A DNA stretch of 5,591 nucleotides from Paramuribaculum sp. (GTDB taxonomy: Bacteria > Bacteroidota > Bacteroidia > Bacteroidales > Muribaculaceae), in contig JAIDQW010000468.1 in the NCBI GenBank assembly GCA_029062075.1, forward strand, positions 1 to 5,591, written 5' to 3'. How positions within the stretch are numbered: the first letter of the stretch is position 1; every line of letters starts with the position of its first letter. The notes below the pieces were generated by a model that saw nothing but the letters and a program-made list of their open reading frames with translations, was not told the DNA's origin and did no database searches. Below, in pieces: positions 1 to 5,591 of this stretch. A program made the position numbers and the translations under genes.

Positions 1-3000
1 CTGCCGAAAGCCGGGTCCCAGAAGTCCGGTAACCCGATTTATGTTCCTCAGCCGGGGATTTTCTACCCTAAAGTGGCTGTTGACGACTGGCGCGGAGGTG
101 TGATGAGAACTCCCCCGGAAAATTGGACTACATACAATTTCCGTAACGAGGTGGGAGCTTATCGCAGAAACTTCACCGTGCCCGATTCATGGAACGGCAG
201 AGAGGTGAATATCTCGTTGGATGGTGTCGATTCATTCTTCTATATCTGGATAAACGGCAAATATGTAGGTTTCAGCAAGAACTCGCGTAATGCCGCCCGT
301 TTTGATATCACAAAGTATCTTGTAAAGGGTGAGAATATGGTGGCGGTAGAGGTTTACAGAAACTCTGACGGCTCTTTCCTTGAGGCTCAGGATATGTTCC
401 GTCTTCCCGGAATTTTCCGTACGGTAGCCCTTTATTCAACCTCGCCGGTACAGGTGCGTGACCTTGTGGTTATCCCGGATCTCACCGACAATTATACAAA
501 TGGCGCACTTGATATCACCGCATCACTCCGAAACTTCACCAAGAAGGATGTGAAAGATTGCAGGATGGTATATTCTCTGTATGCCAACAAGCTGTACAGC
601 GATGAAAATGAGAAGGTCGCCGGAGCGGAAATATCATCTTCAGCATTCAATGTGCTTAAAGGTGGAGAAGCCGAGGTTAAAACCACTCTCAAGCTTGACA
701 ATCCAAACAAATGGAGTGCGGAAGCGCCCTGGCGTTACACTCTTATCGGACAGCTGGTGGATAAGAAAGGAAATGTCCTTGAAACAGTATCGGCTTATGT
801 CGGATTCAGAAAGGTTGAGATTAAAGATACCCCTGCCAACGAAGATGAATTCGGAATAGCCGGTAGATACTTCTATGTAAACGGCAAGCCGGTAAAACTG
901 AAAGGAGTTAACCGTCATGAAACTAATCCATCTGTTGGTCATGCCGTTAGCCGAGACTGGATGGAGAAAGAGGTGATGATGATGAAGCGCGCAAACATCA
1001 ACCATGTGCGTAACTCTCACTATCCGGATGCGCCATATTGGTATTATCTTGCTGATAAATATGGTATTTATCTCGAAGATGAGGCTAACCTTGAGTCTCA
1101 CGAATACTATTATGGTAAAGCGTCTCTCTCTCATGTGCCGGAATGGGAAAACGCCCATGTGGCAAGAGACATGGAGCTTGTTCACTCTACAGTAAACAGT
1201 CCCTCAGTCGTAATATGGTCGCTTGGCAACGAAGCCGGTCCCGGTAAGAATTTTGAAACATCTTACGCTGCTATCAAGGCGTTTGACACCAGTCGCCCTG
1301 TTCAGTATGAACGTAATAACAATATTGTTGACATGGGTTCCAACCAGTATCCCTCTATTGCATGGACCCGTGAGGCTGTTAAGGGAAATATGAATATCAA
1401 ATATCCCTTCCACATCAGCGAATATGCTCACTCAATGGGCAATGCTGTGGGTAATCTTGTTGACTACTGGGATGCAATCGAGAGCACCAACTTCTTTATG
1501 GGTGGTGCTATCTGGGACTGGATTGACCAGTCGCTTTATAACTATGACGCTCAGACCGGTGACAAATATCTTGCTTTCGGCGGCGACTTCGGTGAAAATC
1601 CCTCAGATGGTCAGTTTGTGATGAACGGTATCATTTTCGGTGATATGAGTCCGAAGCCTCAGTATTTTGAGGTTAAGAAAGTTTATCAGAATGTGGCTGT
1701 CAAACCGGTGGATATGTCAAAGGGTCTTATTGAGATTTTCAATAAGAACTATTTCGAGCCGATGAATGACTACACCGTTAGCTGGGAGCTCATTCAGAAT
1801 GGAGTGCCTGTTCAGAAAGGTGATTTCCTTAAAGGCCCAAAAATGCCGCTTGGACCGCGCGAGTCTATGCAATACACTATTCCTTATGACCTCTCCAAGG
1901 TTAGTCCTGAGGATGAGGTGTTTGTGAATATATCGTTTAAGCTCGCCAATGATAAACCCTGGGCTGAGGCAGGATATGAGCAGATGAACGAGCAGCTTGC
2001 CGTGTCAGGACCCCGTCAGGTTCCGGCAATCGCTGCAACAGGCACCAAACTAAATACCGCGGTGACAGATTCCTTGATTACAGTTACAGGAGACGGATTC
2101 AAGGCAACTTTCAATCCTGCAACCGGTGCTCTCAATGGATTGACTTACAATGGTAAACAGATAATCGCACCCGGAAGTGAACTTGCTCTTGACGCTTTCC
2201 GCGCATATCTAAATAATGATGCATGGGTTTATGGTCAGTGGTTCACAAACGGATTATATAACCTTAAGCATAAGGTGACTAACGCTGAATGGTTCGACGG
2301 TCCTGATGGTACCAGGATTGTAAGCTTCACCGTAGAGTCGCAGGCTCCTAACGGAGGCAAGATGAAGGGTGGCAACGGCAACTCGCGTGGTACTTACTCA
2401 ATTGACGAAACCGACAGCACACCTTTCACCGAAAATGACTTCAAATTCATTACCAATCAGGTTTACACCATTTATCCCGATGGCACTATCGAGCTCAACT
2501 CGGTTATAAATTCAAATAACCCCGCTGTGATTCTGCCTCGTCTCGGTTACTCAGTGTCTGTTCCGGACAGCTTTGACTCATTCACATATTATGGTCGTGG
2601 TCCCGTCGAGAACTATAATGACCGTAAGACAGGTCAGTTTGTTGGCAGATATACCTCCAAGGTAGCGGATAACTTCACCGACTACACACGCCCGCAGAGC
2701 AACGGCAACCGTGAGGAAGTCAGATGGGCTGCGCTGACCGATGGTAATTCAGGCGCTGTGTTTATCGCACCTGATTTGATGTCAGCAACCGCTATACCTT
2801 ACACCGAAATGGAGCTGTTCCTTGCAGATCACCCCTACAAATTGCCTAAGGATAACAGCAATGTTCTTCATCTTGACCTCGGTGTAACCGGTCTCGGAGG
2901 AGCAAGCTGCGGTCAGGGTGGTCCGCTTGACCCTGACAGAGTCAAGGCTGGCGAGCACCGCTTCTCGGTGATTATCCGCCCGGTTGATAAAACAAATATT

Positions 3001-3660
3001 GATGAAAAAGCCGCTGTCAAGGGAGCTGGTGTTCAGCCTATAAGCATCACACGCTCTCGCGCCGGAATGGTTTCAATCAATTATCCTGATTCAACTGCTA
3101 CTATTCTCTACAAGGTTAACGGAGCCAAGAAGGCATCGGTTTACACCGGTCCTTTTGAAATGAAGGCTGAGGGCACTATCACCGCTTGGATCAAATCAAT
3201 GCCCGCTCTTCAGGCTAAGGCAAAATTCTCCAAGATTGAGACAGTCAAGACAGAGGTAATCCACGCCAGCAGCTTTGAGCCTGATTATGGCGAAGGAGAA
3301 AATCTCACCGACGGAGATCCTTCTTCAATCTGGCACACCATGTACTCTGTAACAGTGGCTGGGTATCCTCACTGGGTTGACTTCGATGCCGGAGAAACCA
3401 AGAACATAAAAGGTGTCCGCTATCTGCCTCGTCAGGACGGCAACCGCACAGGTAATGTCAAGGACTATGAGATATATGTTAGCGACAGCACCGAAAACTG
3501 GGGAGAGCCTGTTGCCAAAGGTTCCTTCAAAGGCAGCAACCTCCAGGAAGTACAGTTCAAAGCTCCGGTTAAAGGCAGATATATCAGATTCATGACCCTC
3601 AATGCTCAGGACGGCCGCGACTATGCGAGCGGTGCCGAATTTGAGGTGATTGCTGACTAA
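1..3660 (+). CDS. GH2 beta-galactosidase (LacZ-like) with C-terminal F5/8 type C (discoidin/CBM32-like) domain, 5'-partial
   Basis: The frame is open from base 1, so the start and any signal peptide lie outside; the GTG at 73 is internal (valine). Numbering codons from base 1 gives 1219 residues before TAA. Alignment with E. coli LacZ from memory suggests about 100 N-terminal residues are missing. Domains: GH2 sugar-binding jelly roll (to about 150), GH2 Ig-like (about 152-272), TIM barrel (about 275-565), second Ig-like (about 565-665), beta-galactosidase small-chain domain (about 688-997), chitobiase-C-terminal-like module (about 1013-1078), F5/8 type C module (about 1086-1219). Visible LacZ equivalents are N49, D131, R337, H340, metal ligands E365 and H367, acid/base E411 in SLGNEAG, Y450, nucleophile E474 in SEYAHSMGN, W505, F539 and N542. 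It should be a retaining exo-beta-galactosidase, probably exported and acting on a complex glycan. LacZ Trp999 is not conserved (ASCGQGG, 968-974), so lactose may not be the natural substrate. Beta-glucuronidase or another GH2 activity is less likely given the LacZ-type residues. Confidence 0.95.
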   Translation: MPKAGSQKSGNPIYVPQPGIFYPKVAVDDWRGGVMRTPPENWTTYNFRNEVGAYRRNFTVPDSWNGREVNISLDGVDSFFYIWINGKYVGFSKNSRNAARFDITKYLVKGENMVAVEVYRNSDGSFLEAQDMFRLPGIFRTVALYSTSPVQVRDLVVIPDLTDNYTNGALDITASLRNFTKKDVKDCRMVYSLYANKLYSDENEKVAGAEISSSAFNVLKGGEAEVKTTLKLDNPNKWSAEAPWRYTLIGQLVDKKGNVLETVSAYVGFRKVEIKDTPANEDEFGIAGRYFYVNGKPVKLKGVNRHETNPSVGHAVSRDWMEKEVMMMKRANINHVRNSHYPDAPYWYYLADKYGIYLEDEANLESHEYYYGKASLSHVPEWENAHVARDMELVHSTVNSPSVVIWSLGNEAGPGKNFETSYAAIKAFDTSRPVQYERNNNIVDMGSNQYPSIAWTREAVKGNMNIKYPFHISEYAHSMGNAVGNLVDYWDAIESTNFFMGGAIWDWIDQSLYNYDAQTGDKYLAFGGDFGENPSDGQFVMNGIIFGDMSPKPQYFEVKKVYQNVAVKPVDMSKGLIEIFNKNYFEPMNDYTVSWELIQNGVPVQKGDFLKGPKMPLGPRESMQYTIPYDLSKVSPEDEVFVNISFKLANDKPWAEAGYEQMNEQLAVSGPRQVPAIAATGTKLNTAVTDSLITVTGDGFKATFNPATGALNGLTYNGKQIIAPGSELALDAFRAYLNNDAWVYGQWFTNGLYNLKHKVTNAEWFDGPDGTRIVSFTVESQAPNGGKMKGGNGNSRGTYSIDETDSTPFTENDFKFITNQVYTIYPDGTIELNSVINSNNPAVILPRLGYSVSVPDSFDSFTYYGRGPVENYNDRKTGQFVGRYTSKVADNFTDYTRPQSNGNREEVRWAALTDGNSGAVFIAPDLMSATAIPYTEMELFLADHPYKLPKDNSNVLHLDLGVTGLGGASCGQGGPLDPDRVKAGEHRFSVIIRPVDKTNIDEKAAVKGAGVQPISITRSRAGMVSINYPDSTATILYKVNGAKKASVYTGPFEMKAEGTITAWIKSMPALQAKAKFSKIETVKTEVIHASSFEPDYGEGENLTDGDPSSIWHTMYSVTVAGYPHWVDFDAGETKNIKGVRYLPRQDGNRTGNVKDYEIYVSDSTENWGEPVAKGSFKGSNLQEVQFKAPVKGRYIRFMTLNAQDGRDYASGAEFEVIAD
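3256..3657 (+). other. F5/8 type C (discoidin, CBM32-like) domain at the glycosidase C-terminus
   Basis: This protein-domain annotation covers residues about 1086-1219 of the glycosidase. The region shows the usual discoidin landmarks: a GENLTDGDPSSIWHT segment near the start, a WVDFDAG strand, a YEIYVS strand, and a closing GRYIRF strand followed by GAEFEV. In glycosidases such modules usually bind terminal galactose, GalNAc or related sugars and hold the enzyme on its polymer. The module ends at the stop codon, with no type IX secretion C-terminal domain after it. Sugar-binding specificity cannot be read from the sequence. Confidence 0.8.
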
Positions 3661-3681
3661 ACCCATTACCGTCATACATTT

Positions 3682-3720
3682 AAATCGGGTGAACCGTTCA
3701 GGTCCACCCGATTTTTATTT
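3682..3720 (+). terminator. Intrinsic terminator after the glycosidase gene
   Basis: It starts 21 bases after the TAA. The left arm AAATCGGGTGAACC (3682-3695) pairs with GGTCCACCCGATTT (3701-3714), giving 13 of 14 pairs with one A-C mismatch and a 5-base loop GTTCA. The descending arm runs into ATTTTTATTT, a good U-tract for + strand transcripts. Read on the - strand the same hairpin is followed only by a short ATTTAAAT stretch, so it may also stop the convergent transporter operon, less efficiently. No other convincing - strand terminator is visible in this gap. Confidence 0.9.
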
Positions 3721-3752
3721 ACTCTCCTATAATCAAATCATAAGCCTGTTAT

Positions 3753-3823
3753 TGAAAGTTTCTATTATACTATAAACTTTTCACGAAAAAGATGAAAGTT
3801 TACAGTACAGTGGAGACTTTTTT
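3753..3823. repeat. AT-rich alternating direct and inverted short arms between convergent genes
   Basis: The 9-mer TGAAAGTTT occurs at 3753-3761 and again exactly 40 bases later at 3793-3801. Inverted partners AAACTTT (3774-3780) and the degenerate AGACTTT (3814-3820) lie between and after. Arms 3768-3783 and 3793-3807 form an inverted repeat of about 14 pairs with one mismatch and one bulged T. The last pair (3795-3801 with 3814-3820) is followed by a T-rich run, which could serve as a weak back-up terminator for + strand transcripts. The run ends within the transporter's stop codon. Function unknown. Confidence 0.5.
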
Positions 3824-4712
3824 ATTTTCCGCTGCCGGTTATAAGAAGGCAAAGGCTTACTATAAGTAAGACAAGGTCTGCGGTCTTAGCTTTAAGATTG
3901 CCCTCACGTAGAACAGTAGCTCCAAAAATAAACGGCACGATTACGCTTCCGCGCCTTATCATCGACACAACAGAAATCATCGAGCCGTCAAGCGAGAGGG
4001 AATAGAAATAAGCGAGATCGGCTATGGTGAGAAATAAAGAGATGAGGGGAATACTCCACCGCCAGACAAATTTTGTAGATACTCCGGCGGCATTTGGACT
4101 CGTTTTGCGCAAAATGAAGATGGTCAGAGTCATAAGAAGGCACTGATACAATGAGTACCATCCCTGCACATCCAGCGGCTTGTAAAGAGCGAGCAGGTAT
4201 TTGTCATACAAACCGCTTACGGCACCCAAGGCAGCGGCTCCTATACTCATCCATATCCATTTGGATGATCTCAGAGAAAATCCGTCGCCCGCACCGGCAC
4301 GGGAGATAAGAAACAGTGATACAAAACCAATGATGATGCCAATCCATTGAATCAGGTTAAGTGTCTCGCCGAATATAAGTACCGCGCCGACAAGAACCAT
4401 TACAGGACGGCTCGCATTTATAGGACCCTGAATGGTTAGGGGAAGATGTTTAATGGCAAAATATCCTAAAATCCAGGAACTTAGTACTATACCGGCTTTG
4501 ATAAATATACGCAGGTGACCGATCAAATCATTGCCAAAGCCGAAATTGCCTTCTGTGATTCCGGGCGTTATTGCCGGAAGCATAAGAATGGTACCGAAAA
4601 TGGTGTTGAGCAGCAGAACTATAAGAACATTATTGCCTCGCACTGACATTTTCTTCATAATGTCATAAACGCCAAGGCACAATGCTGATCCGACGGCAAG
4701 CAGAATCCACAT
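3822..4712 (-). CDS. EamA/DMT-family 10-helix membrane transporter
   Basis: This 296-residue protein starts at ATG (4712-4710) and ends with TAA (3824-3822). It is strongly hydrophobic, with about ten predicted membrane helices near residues 2-20, 28-48, 68-88, 94-114, 119-137, 151-168, 184-202, 219-239, 245-266 and 278-294. These fall into two five-helix halves, each an EamA-type repeat, and the length is typical for this inner-membrane family. Conserved-looking features include GPINASRPVMVLVGAVLIFGE (about 96-116, in the fourth helix) and the matching RRGSVIVPFIFGATVLRE (253-270) in the second half. Family members export or import small molecules such as amino acids, nucleobases or sugar derivatives; the substrate cannot be inferred here. 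The gene is second in an operon, overlapping the upstream regulator by one base, so that regulator probably controls it and translation is probably coupled. The family assignment is firm; the function is not. Confidence 0.9.
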   Translation of the reverse strand: MWILLAVGSALCLGVYDIMKKMSVRGNNVLIVLLLNTIFGTILMLPAITPGITEGNFGFGNDLIGHLRIFIKAGIVLSSWILGYFAIKHLPLTIQGPINASRPVMVLVGAVLIFGETLNLIQWIGIIIGFVSLFLISRAGAGDGFSLRSSKWIWMSIGAAALGAVSGLYDKYLLALYKPLDVQGWYSLYQCLLMTLTIFILRKTSPNAAGVSTKFVWRWSIPLISLFLTIADLAYFYSLSLDGSMISVVSMIRRGSVIVPFIFGATVLREGNLKAKTADLVLLIVSLCLLITGSGK

Positions 4713-5410
4713 TATCCGTACTTGCTGATTTTGCGGAGAGTCGGCTCGTCGATAATTTTTATAGTTCTTCCGTCAACAATCAGTATATGCTCATTTACAA
4801 AGCTCGTGAGTGTACGGATCGCATTGCTGGTAGTCATGTTTGAAAGGTTGGCAAGATCTTCACGACCCATATATATGCGTAGGGTAGTGCCGTCATCCTC
4901 ATAGCCGTAATTGTCTTTCAGCACAATAAGTGCCTCGGCGAGCCTTCCGCGGATATGCTTCTGGGTAAGGTTGACAATTCTTGTGTCGGCACTTCCGAGA
5001 TTACGGCTGAGCTCATGGATAAAAAACCAGGCGAGGCGGCGGTTGCCGTCAATCATCTCTTCAACAACCTTCATGGGGAGTGAGCCAAGAGTACTCGGCT
5101 CAATGGTCGCTGCTGTATGTACATACACTTCCTGAGCAAAATATGCTCTGTAGCCGAAATATTGCACCGGGCGAATCAGGCGTGTAATCTGCTGACGACC
5201 GCCAACTCCGTCCTTATATAATTTGGCTTTGCCTTTGAGAAGGCACCACAAAAATTCAGGCTCCTCCTTTTCGGCATATATTATCTGATTCTTATTGAGA
5301 TTGTGAATCTTGAAATTGTCAGTGATTTTCCTTTTCTCATCGGGAGAGAGGATTGTCCAAAGCTCAGACAAATCATGAGACATCACCTTTTCAAGCGCCA
5401 ACTTTATCAT
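4712..5410 (-). CDS. Crp/Fnr-family transcriptional regulator
   Basis: With ATG at 5410-5408 the protein has 232 residues. An N-terminal cyclic-nucleotide-binding-type beta-roll (about 15-118) carries GKAKLYKDGVGGR (60-72) and YFGYRAYFAQE (84-94). A dimerisation helix follows (about 114-138), then a C-terminal Crp-type winged helix (about 152-232), with GREDLANLSNMTTSNAIRTL (182-201) as the helix-turn-helix. The phosphate-binding cassette lacks the Glu and Arg-Ser/Thr pair typical of cAMP binders, so cAMP is probably not the ligand. No Fnr-like cysteine cluster is present. The frame extends up to TTG at 5455, but that codon lies inside the putative -7 promoter box, so the start must be downstream. 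ATG 5410 is the first in-frame ATG after the likely transcription start. ATG 5383 (223 residues) is an equally serious candidate: it follows AAAAGGTG directly and fits the family N-terminus as I recall it. TAA (4714-4712) overlaps the transporter ATG. Confidence 0.9.
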   Translation of the reverse strand: MIKLALEKVMSHDLSELWTILSPDEKRKITDNFKIHNLNKNQIIYAEKEEPEFLWCLLKGKAKLYKDGVGGRQQITRLIRPVQYFGYRAYFAQEVYVHTAATIEPSTLGSLPMKVVEEMIDGNRRLAWFFIHELSRNLGSADTRIVNLTQKHIRGRLAEALIVLKDNYGYEDDGTTLRIYMGREDLANLSNMTTSNAIRTLTSFVNEHILIVDGRTIKIIDEPTLRKISKYG

Positions 5411-5446
5411 ATCTTTTCTATCGGAAAACAATGTTGTTTGACATAG

Positions 5447-5456
5447 TTTGCGCAAA
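5447..5456. repeat. Perfect 10-base palindrome TTTGCGCAAA over the -7 box and start point
   Basis: TTTGCGCAAA is self-complementary over all ten bases. Its right half overlaps the end of the -7 box, and its left half reaches the inferred transcription start. The half-site TTGC/GCAA is shared with the ATTGCA-N6-TGCAAT repeat just upstream, so it may be a second binding site or may be chance. Confidence 0.4.
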
Positions 5457-5486
5457 GGTAATCATAAAATTGCAATAATATGCAAT
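5453..5486 (-). promoter_or_regulatory. Bacteroidetes-type promoter of the regulator/transporter operon
   Basis: On the - strand, TACCTTTG at 5460-5453 is a perfect match to the Bacteroidetes sigma-ABfr -7 consensus TAnnTTTG. A TTG at 5485-5483 lies 22 bases upstream and could be a weak -33 element; the usual spacing is slightly shorter, so this part is uncertain. Transcription would start near 5447, leaving a leader of about 36 bases to ATG 5410 or about 63 to ATG 5383. The box is the basis for rejecting the TTG start at 5455. Confidence 0.65.
5469..5486. promoter_or_regulatory. Candidate Crp/Fnr operator, ATTGCA-N6-TGCAAT
   Basis: Two perfect 6-base inverted arms, ATTGCA (5469-5474) and TGCAAT (5481-5486), are separated by six A/T bases. 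CRP sites (TGTGA-N6-TCACA) have the same 6-base spacer. It lies 8 bases upstream of the -7 box, at about -22 to -39 from the inferred transcription start, and covers the possible -33 element. A protein bound here would be expected to repress, so autoregulation by the adjacent regulator is the simplest reading. Binding by this protein is inferred, not shown. Confidence 0.5.
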
Positions 5487-5517
5487 CTTTCACAACTTTA
5501 TGCTTTATATTTAGGTA

Positions 5518-5553
5518 TATAAATAAAACAGGCTGCCCGTTGGAGCAGCCTGT
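5518..5553 (-). terminator. Intrinsic terminator, - strand, for a gene at the right edge
   Basis: Arms ACAGGCTGC (5528-5536) and GCAGCCTGT (5545-5553) form a perfect 9-pair GC-rich stem with an 8-base loop. Read on the - strand the stem is followed by TTTTATTTAT, a usable U-tract. Read on the + strand it is followed by GAGGGTTG, which is not. It should end transcription of a - strand gene to the right and insulate the regulator's promoter, which begins about 30 bases downstream. Confidence 0.8.
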
Positions 5554-5574
5554 GAGGGTTGTGGGAGTTGAGTT

Positions 5575-5591
5575 TCACCGGTTGTATCCGG
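5575..5591 (-). CDS. Possible last codons of a - strand gene cut by the right edge
   Basis: The - strand terminator at 5518-5553 implies a gene ending just to its right. Of the three - strand frames, only one stops before that hairpin inside the window. It reads Gly-Tyr-Asn-Arg then TGA (5577-5575), leaving 21 bases to the stem. Only four residues are visible, so identity cannot be judged, and the gene may instead end beyond the edge. Confidence 0.25.

Noticed and set aside
73..75. GTG as the start codon of the glycosidase
   Set aside because: The frame is open to base 1 and codons 1-24 continue GH2 N-terminal domain sequence (NPIYVPQPGIFYP matches the corresponding LacZ region), so the gene simply runs off the left edge.
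640..1185. 181-residue open frame on the - strand
   Set aside because: It lies wholly inside the GH2 TIM-barrel and Ig-like coding region, whose protein is clearly conserved. The antisense translation shows no recognisable domain.
3640..3660. Type IX secretion C-terminal sorting domain on the glycosidase
   Set aside because: The protein ends directly after the last discoidin strand (GAEFEVIAD), with no additional 70-90 residue domain or lysine-rich tail.
3325..3675. 116-residue open frame on the - strand across the glycosidase 3' end
   Set aside because: It is antisense to the F5/8 type C domain, has no family resemblance, and is a by-product of the codon use of the real gene.
3661..3821. 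Small RNA, tRNA or CRISPR repeat in the convergent gap
   Set aside because: There is no cloverleaf, no spacer-repeat pattern and no clear promoter. The only structures are the terminator hairpin and the AT-rich arms already listed.
4911..5135. 74-residue + strand open frame inside the regulator
   Set aside because: It is antisense to the conserved Crp/Fnr effector domain; its Ser/Leu/Arg-rich composition is typical of a shadow frame.
5495..5525. Possible + strand promoter (TATATTTA) pointing right
   Set aside because: It only partly matches TAnnTTTG, no + strand gene follows, and the region lies inside the - strand terminator tail.

Overview
The window looks like a chromosomal segment from a gut-type Bacteroidales bacterium, possibly Muribaculaceae or Bacteroides. 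The evidence is a large multidomain GH2 glycosidase of the kind found in Bacteroidetes polysaccharide-use loci, a Crp/Fnr regulator of a type I recall from Bacteroidetes, and a promoter box matching the Bacteroidetes -7 consensus TAnnTTTG. The family-level assignment is inference; no 16S or marker gene is present.

Left part (1-3660, + strand): one long reading frame, cut by the left edge, encodes a LacZ-like GH2 beta-galactosidase. All main catalytic and metal-binding residues are visible. It carries a chitobiase-C-terminal-like module and a C-terminal F5/8 type C (discoidin/CBM32-like) module. The start and any secretion signal lie outside the window. A strong intrinsic terminator follows at about 3682-3720.

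Middle (3661-3821): a 161-base gap between convergent genes. It holds the terminator and an AT-rich patch of alternating direct and inverted 7-9 base arms.

Right part (3822 to about 5410, - strand): a two-gene operon, with a Crp/Fnr-family regulator followed by a 10-helix EamA/DMT transporter. The two genes overlap by one base (TAATG). In front of the regulator is a -7 box TACCTTTG, preceded by a perfect ATTGCA-N6-TGCAAT inverted repeat with CRP-site geometry and overlapping a perfect TTTGCGCAAA palindrome. This suggests autoregulation and shows that the longest open frame (TTG at 5455) is not the true start.

Right edge (5528-5591): an intrinsic terminator on the - strand, implying that another - strand gene ends at or just beyond the edge.

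The glycosidase and the regulator/transporter pair are convergent and separated by a terminator, so they are probably independent transcription units. I see no mobile element, CRISPR array, tRNA or rRNA. Nothing here is clearly an undescribed system; the most testable points are the regulator's promoter architecture and the altered C-terminal active-site loop of the glycosidase.
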